From Tenodera sinensis (taxonomy: Eukaryota; Arthropoda; Insecta; Mantodea; Mantidae), in contig CM060971.1 of assembly GCA_030765045.1 (NCBI GenBank), positions 123,496,680 to 123,560,679 of the forward strand: 64,000 nt of DNA. Reading direction: 5' to 3'. Of the stretch, positions 9,201-20,034 are shown piece by piece; positions within the stretch are counted from its first letter, which is position 1; each line of letters opens with the position of its first letter. The position numbers and the translations under genes are program-made. A model generated the notes under the pieces. That model had not been told where the DNA came from, ran no database searches, and saw nothing but the letters and a program-made list of their open reading frames with translations.

Positions 9201-11424
9201 GGACAATAATTACCTCTTGACAGTTCCTGTAACTCCCTGACGGTCTGGAGGTAAACCAGGACAATAATTACCTCTTGACAGTTCCTGTAACTCCCTGACA
9301 GTCTGGAGGTAGACCAGGACAATAATTACCTCTTGACAGTTCCTGTAACTCTGTAACTCCCTGACAGTCTGGAGGTAGACCAGGACAATAATTACCTCTT
9401 GACAGTTCCTGTAACTCTGTAACTCCCTGACAGTCTGGAGGTAGACCAGGACAATAATTACCTCTTGACAGTTGCTGTAACTCTGTAACTCCTTGACAGT
9501 CTGGAGGTAGACCAGGACAGTAATTACCTCTTAACAGTTCCTGTAACTCTGTAACTCCCTGACAGTCTGGAGGTAGACCAGGACAATAATTACCTCTTGA
9601 CAGTTCCTGTAACTCCCTGACAGTCTGGTGGTAGACCAGGACAACAATTACCTCTTGACAGTTGCTGTAACTCTGTAACTCCCTGACAGTCTGGAGGTAG
9701 ACCAGGACAATAATTACCTCTTGACAGTTCCTGTAACTCTGTAACTCCCTGACAGTCTGGAGGTAGACCAGGACAATAATTACCTCTTGACAGTTCTTGT
9801 AACTCTGTAACACCCTGACAGTCTGGAGGTAGACCAGGACAATAATTACCTCTTGACAGTTCCTGTAACTCTGTAACTCCCTGACAGTCTGGAGGTAGAC
9901 CAGGACAATAATTACCTCTTGACAGTTCCTGTAACTCTGTAACTCCCTGATAGTCTGGAGGTAGACCAGGACAATAATTACCTCTTGACAGTTCCTGTAA
10001 CTCCCTGACAGTCTGGAGGTAGACCAGGACAATAATTACCTCTTGACAGTTCCTGTAACTCCCTGACAGTCTGGAGGTAGACCAGGGCAATAATTACCTC
10101 TTGACAGTTCCTGTAACTCCCTGACAGTCTGGAGGTAGACCAGGACAATAATTACCTCTTGACAGTTCCTGTAACTCCCTGACAGTCTGGAGGTAGACCA
10201 GGACAACAATTACCTCTTGACAGTTCCTGTAACTCTGTAACTCCCTGACAGTCTGGAGGTAGACCAGGACAATAATTACCTCTTGACAGTTGCTGTAACT
10301 CTGTAACTCCTTGACAGTCTGGAGGTAGACCAGGACAGTAATCACCTCTTGACAGTTCCTGTAACTCTGTGACTCCCTGACAGTCTGGAGGTAGACCAGG
10401 ACAATAATTACCTCTTGACAGTTCCTGTAACTCCCTGACAGTCTGGAGGTAGAGCAGGACAATAATTACCTCTTGACAGTTCCTGTAACTCTGTAACTCC
10501 CTGACAGTCTGGAGGTAGACCAGGACAATAATTACCTCTTGACAGTTCCTGTAACTCCCTGACAGTCTGGAGGTAGACCAGGACAATAATTACCTCTTGA
10601 CAGTTCCTGTAACTCCCTGACAGTCTGGATATAGACCAGGACAATAATTACCTCTTGACAGTTCCTGTAACTCCCTGACGGTCTGGAGGTAAACCAGGAC
10701 AATAATTACCTCTTGACAGTTCCTGTAACTCCCTGACAGTCTGGAGGTAGACCAGGACAATAATTACCTCTTGACAGTTCCTGTAACTCTGTAACTCCCT
10801 GACAGTCTGGAGGTAGACCAGGACAATAATTACCTCTTGACAGTTCCTGTAACTCTGTAACTCCCTGACAGTCTGGAGGTAGACCAGGACAATAATTACC
10901 TCTTGACAGTTGCTGTAACTCTGTAACTCCTTGACAGTCTGGAGGTAGACCAGGACAGTAATTACCTCTTAACAGTTCCTGTAACTCTGTAACTCCCTGA
11001 CAGTCTGGAGGTAGACCAGGACAATAATTACCTCTTGACAGTTCCTGTAACTCCCTGACAGTCTGGTGGTAGACCAGGACAACAATTACCTCTTGACAGT
11101 TGCTGTAACTCTGTAACTCCCTGACAGTCTGGAGGTAGACCAGGACAATAATTACCTCTTGACAGTTCCTGTAACTCTGTAACTCCCTGACAGTCTGGAG
11201 GTAGACCAGGACAATAATTACCTCTTGACAGTTCTTGTAACTCTGTAACACCCTGACAGTCTGGAGGTAGACCAGGACAATAATTACCTCTTGACAGTTC
11301 CTGTAACTCTGTAACTCCCTGACAGTCTGGAGGTAGACCAGGACAATAATTACCTCTTGACAGTTCCTGTAACTCTGTAACTCCCTGAGAGTCTGGAGGT
11401 AGACCATTACAATAATTAGCTCTT
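6294..11424 (+). repeat. Minisatellite B, copy 1 (66/58-bp units)
   Basis: About 5.1 kb of head-to-tail units lying in the intron between the signature and H-loop exons. The long unit is 66 bp (ACCTCTTGACAGTTCCTG ... GTAGACCAGGACAATAATT). The short unit is 58 bp and lacks 8 bases at the internal repeat GTAACTCTGTAACTCC. Since 66 is a multiple of three, the minus strand stays free of stops in two frames over runs of long units and shows 22-residue periods such as ELQELSRGNYCPGLPPDCQG. I treat these as spurious: 58-bp units break the frame and the array is antisense inside an intron. Confidence 0.97.
8500..11376 (+). repeat. 1438-bp higher-order repeat within minisatellite B, copy 1
   Basis: Rare unit variants recur at a fixed spacing of 1438 bases: CTGGATATAGACC near 9188 and 10626, GACGGTCTGGAGGTAAACC near 9240 and 10678, and the CTGGTGGTAGACC unit near 9625 and 11063. 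The order of short and long units is also repeated. A block of about 23 units was therefore duplicated in tandem recently. Its edges are approximate. Confidence 0.9.
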
Positions 11425-11708
11425 TAGTATTTTTGTACTATTTTGTATAAATAAATGACATGGATTTTTGCCCTATAGCACAAGTTTTAGTCTAGATTTA
11501 GCTCCCGCTTGTCATTCAATATTGTAATCAGTAATAAGACCAACAAATGTTAAGATTTTTACTTTCATGTTGTTTCCTTAGGCCTTTTTTTTTTTGTAGA
11601 AATTAATGTATTTAATTTTTTCAACGTTTATATGGATCTTTTTACTGTTAATGCAATGTACATTCTATAAGTGTGATTTTCATAGAGAGGTGTATGACAA
11701 TGTTACAG
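11425..11708. other. Intron 3' part before H-loop exon, copy 1
   Basis: Unique intron sequence co-linear with 45839-46109. It contains a poly-T run near 11585 and ends in the acceptor GTTACAG. Copy 1 has extra bases (about 11662-11672) relative to copy 2. Confidence 0.6.
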
Positions 11709-11800
11709 GGAACCCGTGGTGCTATTTTGACAACACACTCGATGGAGGAAGCAGATGCTCTCTGTTCTTGTGTGCGAATTCTGGTGAAAGGAGAGCTCAG
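11709..11800 (+). pseudogene. ABCA NBD2, H-loop (switch) exon, copy 1
   Basis: Ninety-two bases between TTACAG and GTTGGT encode RGAILTTHSMEEADALCS followed by CVRILVKGEL. The His of LTTHSMEEAD is the switch histidine of ABC ATPases, and THSMEEADALC is a strong ABCA hallmark. The exon starts in phase 0, exactly as the signature exon ends, and finishes in phase 2. The usual Arg-Val/Ile-Gly-Ile after CS has become Cys-Val-Arg-Ile. The donor is a weak CAG|GTTGGT. The exons expected next (C-terminal regulatory part) are not seen. The duplicate is at 46110-46201. Confidence 0.93.
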
Positions 11801-12085
11801 GTTGGTTCTGCAACATTATAGGCAGCAACATACCGAGTAACATTCATACTGTGCATTTGGGTGGATAATGGTCAGAAAAGGTCTTCACTTTGCACTCTGT
11901 TTTGTAGTCAAATAATAATAAACAACAAGCAAATTGTGCAAAATAGCTCTTAAAATGCTTTTTTGGATTTGATATTTCAAAACTCCTGCAGAAGTGTTTA
12001 ATAATGATGGAGGAAGCAGAAACTCTTGGCCCCTATTTTGTACGTAAAGGTAATTACAAATATATGTACTATTCAATATACCTTA

Positions 12086-12475
12086 CACTATTTTTGCACA
12101 TAGTGCCCACACTGGTTCAGACATTTATCCAATTGGACACTAAATTTGAGATGCAGCTGTGACAAAGTTTGTCCAGCTAACTGTGAAAGCACCACTGCTT
12201 CATGTTGCATGTGCATCACTGTCCTTATTCAGAACTCCAATCATGAGTGGGGAGGTTCAGACTGTAAGATGGGTGGTCCACATTCTCCCAGTCAAATGCC
12301 TGGAGCTTGTTGCTGGTTCATTGTCATGCAGGTTAATCATGTCCACATGGAGAATCCCTCAGTGCCTTTGCCTGATGGCAGGCCACAGACAGGGCATTGA
12401 TGGTTGCATCTTATGGCATGACATCCAGCAGGAGTGGTCCGTGGCAATCCCACAAGGCTGTTAACATCCATTTCC
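12086..12475 (-). mobile_element. Mariner-type transposase relic, copy 1
   Basis: Read on the minus strand through several frameshifts: a DATINA block, then FDWENVDHPSYSPNL (the mariner HPPYSPDLAPSD region), and finally the C-terminus LDKCLNQCGHYVQK-stop, which fits the mariner ending with Trp/Leu-Asp-Lys-Cys and Gly-x-Tyr-Val-x-Lys. The catalytic N-terminal part is absent. The relic is shared with copy 2 (46487-46876), so it predates the duplication. It belongs to a different lineage from the relic at 1855-2410. Confidence 0.8.
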
Positions 12476-12610
12476 AACACATGTCACAGGCGAACCCGGA
12501 TGTTTCCACATCATGTAATACCATCACCAGTAACAATGAGGCCCAGGAAACTTCCACCCTCCTCAGCCTACTGTTGCAGATGATTCATTTGTTGCCTTTG
12601 ATCATGTCAT

Positions 12611-12660
12611 CCAACATGATGACATGAGGTAGACCAGGACAATAATTACCTCTTGACAGC
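12611..12660 (+). other. Duplication breakpoint carrying a stray minisatellite B unit
   Basis: Homology with copy 2 ends at about 12615. Ten bases later, 12626-12659 is a 34-base piece of a minisatellite B unit (GAGGTAGACCAGGACAATAA ... CTCTTGACAG), 1.2 kb away from the array. The corresponding place in copy 2 (47015) continues with unrelated sequence. Confidence 0.88.
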
Positions 12661-14440
12661 TCACTAATATTCATTCTTAATTTTGTGAAATCATTGTCAA
12701 GTAATCAGATGAGATTCTTGTAATTTTAATATCAATAACTTTGTTAACAGGACGTTTTTGCTCCTGTTCCATCCTGGTCTCCTGATCCTTATCTCCAACA
12801 GCCAGGGAGCTCATTCTTATCAGTGGATACCACCGTATGTAGCCAGCCTATAATAAACTCCTACCAGACTTCCTTCTCCTGATTCTTATCTCCAACAGCC
12901 AGCAAACTCGTCCTTATCTAGGTATCTCTTGTATAAAAGATAGACAAGGTCCTCACATATAATAAATAGCAGTCACATGTTATTAGAGATAATAAGAGTA
13001 AAGTGGAATACACATAAGTGCAAGGATGAAACAACACAGCACCACTGACTTCTGTCACTAATTTTGAGCACTTAGTGCTATATAGCATGTAGCATTTGTT
13101 GTGCCTTTGTTCACAGAGTTTACAAAAGCATTTATCCATGACTCATTTAATTGATTTGATTCTGTTATCAAAAGTTTGTTCTATTATCAGAAATGGCATT
13201 TACAAATAACACGTAGCCTTCGCTCTTTCCGCTGTCTCACGTCGCAATGCTCATGAAGTGTGTACACGAGAGTAAAAGTTTGTCCGTTACTTCACTGTAA
13301 TAGTTCAGTTGTATGTATTGTTAACCCAATCGCATTATACTTAAATGCATTAGCAACTAACCAGGAAATACTTTAAATCCCCTTATCTGTGAGGGCAGTA
13401 ACACCTTGATGCTCAGAAAATCATTTAAAATCTGTCATTAATTATTTTTTGTTGAAAATTTGGGTGCACAATATTAAAAGCACAAATTCACCAATATTGT
13501 TGTCCTAATACTGCTGTTGTGTGCGAAAGAAGTGGGAAAGCAGTTTGAATCTCTCCCTGCGCACTGTTTTATGAAAATTTGGATTGTCACGGCATCAGGT
13601 TTTGCTCCAGTACAATTGAATAGCAATTTTCACACTCAAGACATGAAAGTAACTAAAGCAATATAGGCAGGCCCTGATTTCATTTCTCATTGTCTTGGAA
13701 CACTTTCTGTCGGGATGGTCCATCTACCTCATTGTGTAAGCTTTTGTTTCACCATGCATTGCTGGTGTGTTCTCCTTGTAACCTAATTTGGGGAATTAAT
13801 GCGTTTTCTACTGTATTGCGACAACACACGTCTACCAATAACTGTGCACAATTACGCGTCTTCAGTATATGACACTTTGGTCATAACTCTTGTAAAAGAT
13901 GACCTTTTTATTCTCCTTGATTACGGAACCTAGCAACAATTGTTTTTCCTGTTTTCCCCACAATGTATACTTCTAATTAATGTTGGCCATGCTCCATATT
14001 ACTGTACCGGATAGCATTGGACATAGCAGTAAAATTGACAAAATGTCTTTTAGTTATATAAATGTTAAATTTTGACATATTCTTGGTGAACATGTAACAG
14101 GGAGCACGATAAATACCATATTTCTGATTTTGCTAAATTAAATATTCTGGGCTCAGAATTTCCCTTACAAATTTGTAGTCGAAGCTACTCATGAAATGGT
14201 TTGCCAACAACAAACATAAGCAGATTTATCCTTTAAAAGAATAATAACTGTTTGTGTACGTATGTGTACATTTTCAATGCATTAAAACTAAGTGTGATAA
14301 ATATACAGGTGATAGAAGTTAGTCTGTTGTGTAATGTAAAATATTTACTTTTGCTGCTTTGTATTCTTCATTTGAGTAGAAAGCTTTATTTACGAGAAGG
14401 AGGAGGTGTTTATTGCCTTCTCGATTTTCTTCACTTGTGC
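12661..14440. other. Unassigned, no gene seen
   Basis: AT-rich. The only structure is an imperfect direct repeat of about 45 bases at roughly 12780-12825 and 12877-12920, both containing CTTATCTCCAACAGCCAG. No exon-like segment, RNA gene or transposon terminus could be supported. Confidence 0.4.
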
Positions 14441-15729
14441 CATAGCGGATAGAAGAGATAGTGTGAGCTCTTCGGGAGTTACTATGGTTCGCTCACAAGA
14501 TGGCACTGGTGTCGCGGTCACTTGACTTTAGTTCACGAATGCATGGTGAAAATGGGTTTCATATTATCAGTTAGCATTTTAAATACCTAAAATCGTAAGC
14601 AGGAATATTGGAAATACTGTTTTGAAACATCGTCTTTCCTTGACACATAATATAGGATGGTATTTTACAATAATGGGTATTATAATTAACGAAGAACAGT
14701 GGGAAATATCTGCTTACATGATTTTACGCTGAAAAATTAAACCAAAATGCAAATTATGTATTTTTTAAGCATTGTATCTAGAACCAGCTTTTGTGTTTTA
14801 CTTAAAGAATTTAAATTGCGTTTATGTTCGGAACAATTAGTAGCGAATTTCTTTTCTACTATTTTTAATTTAGCCCTCTCTTTAGATAGCAGGATTTTAG
14901 TTCTAACTAAATTTCTATTGAGGTTTCTAATTCTTTTCTTCAGTGTAGCAATTTCATTATTGACACTTGTGTTTGTGACCTTGGAGGAATTAGAACTGTT
15001 TTCTGTGAATTCCTCACTGTTTAAGGACGGCGCGTTTGGAATAAGAACTGGTTGACTGGATCCTGCATCTGGTAATTTACTGATTGTTGAATATTGCTTT
15101 TTCAGTAATTTTTTGTCTCTGTTTTGTGGAGATTTTCGGGATTTATGCACTGTAGTTAAGTACCTGGGTAAATTTGGAAATATACAGGGAATAACCCCTG
15201 GCTTTAACCGCCATTTAGTTCTAGGGATTTCAGCTAGTTTTCCATGCACAACGAATGAATCAACTTTCCTAAAAAGTCCTCTGGAAAATGTTTGTCACAA
15301 ATACTAGATTTAACAGATAATTTAGTGTCTTTCCTACGAATAGACTTTTCCCATTTGTAAAACAGATTTTTGTCTTTAGGAGGAGTAAAAAAATGTCTAG
15401 CTTCTGAGCAGTTTCTGTATCCTGAACGACACCCGGGTACAAAACAAGTTGGCATTTTTAATCAATTATTGATGTTGCTCGAAACTTATGTTTTGAACAC
15501 ACACATTTATGCACAAAATTAGAAGCAATTTCACAAGTTATGTACCTAATTACTCAACACACAACGCATACATATAAAATTGTCTACTTCCGAATCACAT
15601 ACTAGGCAGTTCGGCCGCATTTTAAGGTGACTGCGATCACCACGCTGCAGTTTCGGTCAGTTGCCATGGGACCACGGATCATGCAGTGAACTAGCGGGAG
15701 AGCTCACACTTTCTCTTCTATCCGCTATG
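14441..15729 (-). mobile_element. P-like DNA transposon with THAP ORF and terminal inverted repeats
   Basis: The left end CATAGCGGATAGAAGAGA then TAGTGTGAGCTC is matched inverted at the right end (15691-15729) with one mismatch over the first 30 bases; similarity continues into subterminal sequence around GGTGTCGCGGTCACTTG. The flanks CTTGTGC (14434-14440) and CTAGTGC (15730-15736) look like a target-site duplication with one mismatch. The only ORF encodes a THAP domain, the DNA-binding domain of P-element transposases. At 1289 bp it is far too short for a full P element and lacks the catalytic region, so it is a non-autonomous derivative. Confidence 0.85.
14737..15455 (-). pseudogene. THAP-domain protein, frameshifted
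   Basis: The ATG at 15455 opens a THAP zinc finger: Cys4, Cys9, Cys53 and His56 (C-x4-C ... C-x2-H) with the conserved Trp35 and a PPKD loop. After HFPEDF the frame breaks at a run of five A/T bases (plus 15271-15275). One frame over, the domain continues with HGKLAEIPRTKWRLKPGVIP and IFPNLPRYL, the usual end of a THAP domain. A lysine- and leucine-rich stretch then looks coiled-coil-like (about residues 100-150 of the downstream part), and translation stops at 14737. THAP domains bind DNA sequence-specifically. A single lost base disrupts this one. It lies wholly inside the inverted-repeat element. Confidence 0.88.
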
Positions 15730-15736
15730 CTAGTGC

Positions 15737-16606
15737 ATTTGTTTCCTTAATATGGGGAGTGAGTGAGTAAACTACTGTATTATAAATCTTTTGCACTGCT
15801 AACTTTCAATACATTTGGTAGCTACTTAGATGCTTGAAGCATTCATATAATACAGGATTAGTCAAAATAACACTTATTGTTGTTGTTAATTTTAAGGTTG
15901 TAGAGAGATTGTAGGTTGTGTATTATAGTGTTGCTGAACATGTGTTCCGTCAACATGTTGTTATCGAGGAGCTTGAGAGCATTAACACAGCTACGTGGTG
16001 TTGGCTGTTATATAAAATTGTGCTGAACAGGACACCACACATTTTTACTACAAGGCCTTAGGAAAGTTCTGAAATTAGAGTAGTCCAGTATCTTTAATTG
16101 TAAACAATACAACCCTACGAAACCCTCTTGTAAATCTTGATTAAATTATTTTGCACTAAATCCATGTACTCTAAAGTAGGCGGAACCATAACGCTACCGT
16201 TGTTGGTCAAATTTTTGCCACCCACCACCAAAGGGCTTCCAACATAGTTAAAATAAGGGGGGGGGGGGGACAGAACAAGCATTTAAGTGTTAAAAAATTG
16301 AACTCAAACATGAACACTTAATTGTTAACAGTGCTCCAGTTTTTGTCACTATTTTTTACATTCACCTGAAATTTGCAGTGATTTCCCATACAAAAAATGC
16401 CTCAGGTTTGCTAATGGATACATAAGTTTGTCAGTTTTACCGGTTTTATTGATCAGTCATTAAGTAAATACACAAATTACAATAAACTTTGTCACTTACA
16501 GCTAAGTATTTCTAATCACATATTATTTTTGTCTTCATGCATATCATGATGTACAGGGTTTTCTACTAGCCAAGTATAAACTGTATTATTAAATTCTTGA
16601 AGAATT
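15737..16606. other. Unassigned; poly-G tract
   Basis: No gene seen. A run of about 13 G at 16257-16269 is unusual in this AT-rich window. The rest is AT-rich with no repeats I can match elsewhere. Confidence 0.4.
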
Positions 16607-16990
16607 AGGTTGGTACATATTCTGTTCGGTAGTGGATTAGAAAAATCAGCGGTTGCATTTCACTTTTGGATAAAAAATCATGACATAAAGCTAGAACCGA
16701 AACTTCTCAAACACACAACCGGAAAACAAGAACTGTCCACATGGGAACAAATCTTTATTTTAAAAAATAGAAACCGAGTATTTAATTTTGACATTCCTCA
16801 GAGGGACATTTTCAGTAAGTTACCGGAATAAGCATCACCATGAAACACCATGGAAACCCAGTTATTGTCCGGTTGATAATGGAGGAAAGTTAACCTTCGA
16901 AACGCGTCCTGGAAAAATATGTTGTAAGTGTTGTTCAGTGTTATTAATTAACTCACCTTTTAAATTAAATCATTTCCATTGTTGACTGTG
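16607..16990 (+). mobile_element. Penelope-like element, GIY-YIG C-terminal relic (plus)
   Basis: The plus frame reads EKSAVAFHFWIKNHDI, then WEQIFILKNRNRVFNFDIP and a stop at about 16829. The pattern S-x-VA-x-H-x-W and W-E-x-I-x-I-x-x-x-x-x-x-x-x-N fits the C-terminal half of the GIY-YIG endonuclease of Penelope-like retroelements. A related peptide is on the minus strand at 24127-24440, so this is a repeated family. Downstream comes GAAACGCGTCC, a sequence type often seen after such elements. The reverse transcriptase is not present. Confidence 0.6.
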
Positions 16991-17441
16991 TTTTATTGCT
17001 GTATCATTGAATACTTGTCATAAGGTAACGTTTTTAAGGGAAATAATCATATTTTGTGTAAGATGCACATATTCTTGTCATTGGTGTACTGGGTAGCATG
17101 AGTTTGAAAAACACGATAACACATCATTGTAATAAGAATAAAATAATTGCACCTTTTGAGTAGATTAATTTAACATTTAAAGTTGCATATCCATAGATTT
17201 GAATACTGCTGTTTCGCCTCTGTATGCGGTTTGTACACTTTTTCTGTAAGATCAATACCCTGTTCATATTGGTCATGTATGTGTTATCCCAGATCTCAAT
17301 CCCACACTGCTGGCTGGCAGGCAGGCGTGAGTGAGTTAGACCATAGTAAACCAGCTTTAGGTGGCTTATGTTTACATCTCTTTTTAGATTTCTTTATGAT
17401 AGATTTGTACTTACTTTTTTGCTTCTGTGATCAACGTGGTA

Positions 17442-18658
17442 CAGTAAAACCTGCCTAAAACGGAACGCGGTCATTCCACTAATATATCTCCGTTTTCACT
17501 GGTTTCTGTCTTAGAAAGGGTTGCACGTATTTTAGTAAGACAAAGTAAAACAATCTTGTGTTGCACTCAAATGACTTTCTCTACTGTTGTACTAACCATT
17601 CTTACAGACTCTTATTCCTATATCTTCATGTTAATACAGATAAACATTTGCAGAAATTATGTTATAGCTTGTTTTCTTCAATGTACAACGGGAATATGGG
17701 AATACAGTAGGCTTTGATGGATAGTCAAATCTTTTAAAGCTTTCAAATTCTGCTCTCTTTATATGGTTAACATAAAAAAAGATGATTAGTGATGTTCCAT
17801 TTGACAGAAGTATAAATTCTACAAAATTTACACAAATAATGAGAAAATCTACATTTAGCAAGATCTACAATGAAAAATGATGTGACCGCCAAAACATAAA
17901 AATATGGTGCTCTCTAAAAAGCGGTTACTATTACTGCTATTGTTCTCTTCAATATCATCAGTGAAAAATATTGGAGAGCAAGAGGATTAATGACTTCATT
18001 GTCAGAAATCCAGCATTAGCTAACAACAACAATGAAAAATGGAGAGCAAGAGGATTAATGACTTCATTGTCAGAAATCCAGCATTAGCTAACAACAACAT
18101 TTTTCTATAGTAAGATTTGCTCGATCTCTTACGGTTTACCAGGTATGCAAAAGTCATCCAGAGTAAATAAGACTACAGGGGCTATAGTCAGAAAATTCAA
18201 GATATACACTTCATTTGTCATAAAAACATCTCAAACATATGGCATTTTAATCAAATTCATTAGAGCCATTTTCAAGAAAATAAAAATTGTCCATATAAAG
18301 AATAGTTTAGGATGAAACAATTTTCTTCAAAATCTCCGTGTCGCATTCTTGAAAGACATTAAACTTACATATCAACTTTGGCTTTGAACCAATTGTTCGT
18401 TTTTGACTTATGCACACACACACCACACACCACTTCATTTACAAAGCACATAACAATGTATTAAGCATAAAAGAAATTCGTGTTAGATTATTTATGCAAA
18501 TTGTTGTGGAAAAAGTTTTCCATTTCCGCGTTAGGTAGTTTTCTGGTTTAGAGTTTTATTTGTCATGAGAAACAGCTCGGGCCGTTTTGAGTTTTATTTT
18601 CCCACTGTCCAGGTTTCTGGTATATAGGGGGTCGGTCCGGTTTATTCAGGTTTTACTA
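17442..18658 (+). mobile_element. Pogo/Tigger-like non-autonomous DNA transposon
   Basis: The left end TA|CAGTAAAACCTGCCTAAAAC and the right end GGTTTATTCAGGTTTTACT (18639-18657) are inverted repeats (about 20 of 26 bases) of the type typical of pogo/Tigger elements, which insert at TA. No transposase ORF is visible in the 1.2 kb interior. Repeat F is inserted at 17866-18105. Interior sequence 17560-18410 is homologous to 21165-21815, where the ends are lost. Confidence 0.7.
17866..18105 (+). repeat. Dispersed repeat F, copy 2, with internal tandem duplication
   Basis: Same unit as at 2806-2946, starting GATGTGACCGCCAAAACATA. Its last 66 or so bases, from GGAGAGCAAGAGGATTAATG to TAGCTAACAACAAC, are repeated once in tandem. 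It interrupts the pogo-like element, so it moved after that element. Confidence 0.8.
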
Positions 18659-18873
18659 TTCTTGAAAACGTCATAGTTTCATGAATAATTAGTCCGAGAA
18701 ATGTTATGTTCTCTGTTTGCTCAATAGATTCATATGTATGTTTATGTTTAATGTTTCAATATTAGACATGTTATTTCAGTGTTGTAACATGATTGATTTC
18801 TTTTGATTAAGATTTACGTTTTAATTATTTTGTTTCAAATAGTGAGAGGTATTTTGCATTCTAAATCCTTTAA

Positions 18874-19901
18874 CCTCTTGAGGGATATGGACGTGAAATC
18901 ACGTACATTTAAAATGACGGATGAGCATAATGGGCGTGTATACATGTCCTGTGCATTTGTGCATTTAACCCCCATTTATCCCTCATGCAACTCATCTTAT
19001 TTTAATTTTCCCTTTATGAAACATTTTATTAAAGTCTATATACTTTATTGGCTTACCTTAATATGTTCTTTCTGCAGTGATTTACCTCAAAACAAGGATA
19101 AACACATAAGGGTAGGTACATTTCCACATTTGCGAATTCCCTTCTTGCGGCACATGAAACACTTTGGAGATGGGCGGGACTTCTTTGCTGTTGGTGGTAT
19201 CCTTTTAGGATAATGTTTTCCTTGAAGTCTGAGGGATGCAGGGGTTTTGGATTTTCAACCCCCAGCGTGGTATTGTTCAATTAGGCTGTGAGCTATTTAT
19301 AGTCGGTAGTCAAGGTCGGTCATTGTCCTGTGTGGGTTTAGAGGGCTGTCCAAATCACCAAACAATTGTATATGGTTATATCCAGTTGGTGCAAAAACAC
19401 CTTTTTATACCACTTCTCCCTTCAGCTACAAGCAGGAAAGTATACGTATGTATTTCAACAAAGAAAGACACGGACTCTACTAAGTTACAAAACTCGCGTA
19501 AGCAAAAGTTGCAATGTTGATCTATTCTGATGACTCAAGAGACCACGAATGCAGTAGCGCTTTATTACACAGGATGCTGACGCATAAGCCACACATACAA
19601 TGGGTGTTTCTTTCCGAGAACTTATATTAGATTCGTTCGACAGAGCAAAGTTGACTTTTCACCACAGTGAAACAAAAAAATTGTGCCATTTCAACGTTTT
19701 GTAAATACAACTCAACTTTGCTGATGACGTACATTTATACTGCATATAACGAGTTTTATACCAGTTTTTGTTTCATTAAAATAACTTAATATTTACACAA
19801 AATACAGCTGTGTGTATACAACACACTTTAAATGCCCTGCGCTGGATATTGGGTAGCAGTTCTCGGCTCGCGGACGTTTTAAATGGCCATCGCTCAAGAG
19901 G
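18874..19901 (+). mobile_element. piggyBac-like element, TTAA-flanked
   Basis: TTAA at 18870-18873 and 19902-19905 flank ends CCTCTTGAGGGAT and, inverted, CCTCTTGAGCGAT. Terminal CC plus a TTAA duplication is the piggyBac signature. About 1.0 kb long with no transposase recognisable, so non-autonomous. The subterminal CATTTAAAACGTCC-type sequence on the right has a weak counterpart on the left. Confidence 0.7.
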
Positions 19902-19905
19902 TTAA

Positions 19906-20034
19906 GCTGGTTGCTACATATATGAGACAGCAGTGGTGCAAGTCGAGATCCTTGTGATGATGACATCTGTAAGGACTTGATGTAACATTGTATTGTCAGT
20001 TTACAACCCTCTCCCTGTTACAATAATGCTCCCT
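19906..20034. other. Short unassigned spacer
   Basis: Nothing recognised; it leads into the 74-bp array through pyrimidine-rich sequence resembling degenerate array units. Confidence 0.3.

Larger units (their letters stand above)
1..12615 (+). repeat. Segmental duplication, copy 1 (left end outside window)
   Basis: The stretch from the window start to about 12615 is repeated at 30681-47015 in the same order and orientation: minisatellite A, tRNA-SINE, ABCA Q-loop exon, signature exon, minisatellite B, H-loop exon, mariner relic. Exons and introns match nearly base for base; 4387-5243 appears identical to its partner. The offset is 31721 before minisatellite B and about 34400 after it because the B arrays differ in length. 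Homology stops after the shared bases GATCATGTCATCCAAC. The near identity of non-coding sequence means a recent event, or two alleles placed in tandem by the assembler. Confidence 0.93.

Noticed and set aside
6294..11424. Possible CRISPR array
   Set aside because: Units are contiguous with no unique spacers of constant length, and the context is a eukaryotic intron.
6294..11424. Recurring TTGACA and TAAT motifs resembling bacterial promoters
   Set aside because: They are fixed parts of the minisatellite unit in a eukaryotic genome; spacing and context give no promoter meaning.
14395..14420. EEVF-like peptide (AAG GAG GAG GTG TTT) resembling the ABCA NBD1 end motif
   Set aside because: Isolated five-residue similarity without splice sites or flanking family sequence; likely chance.
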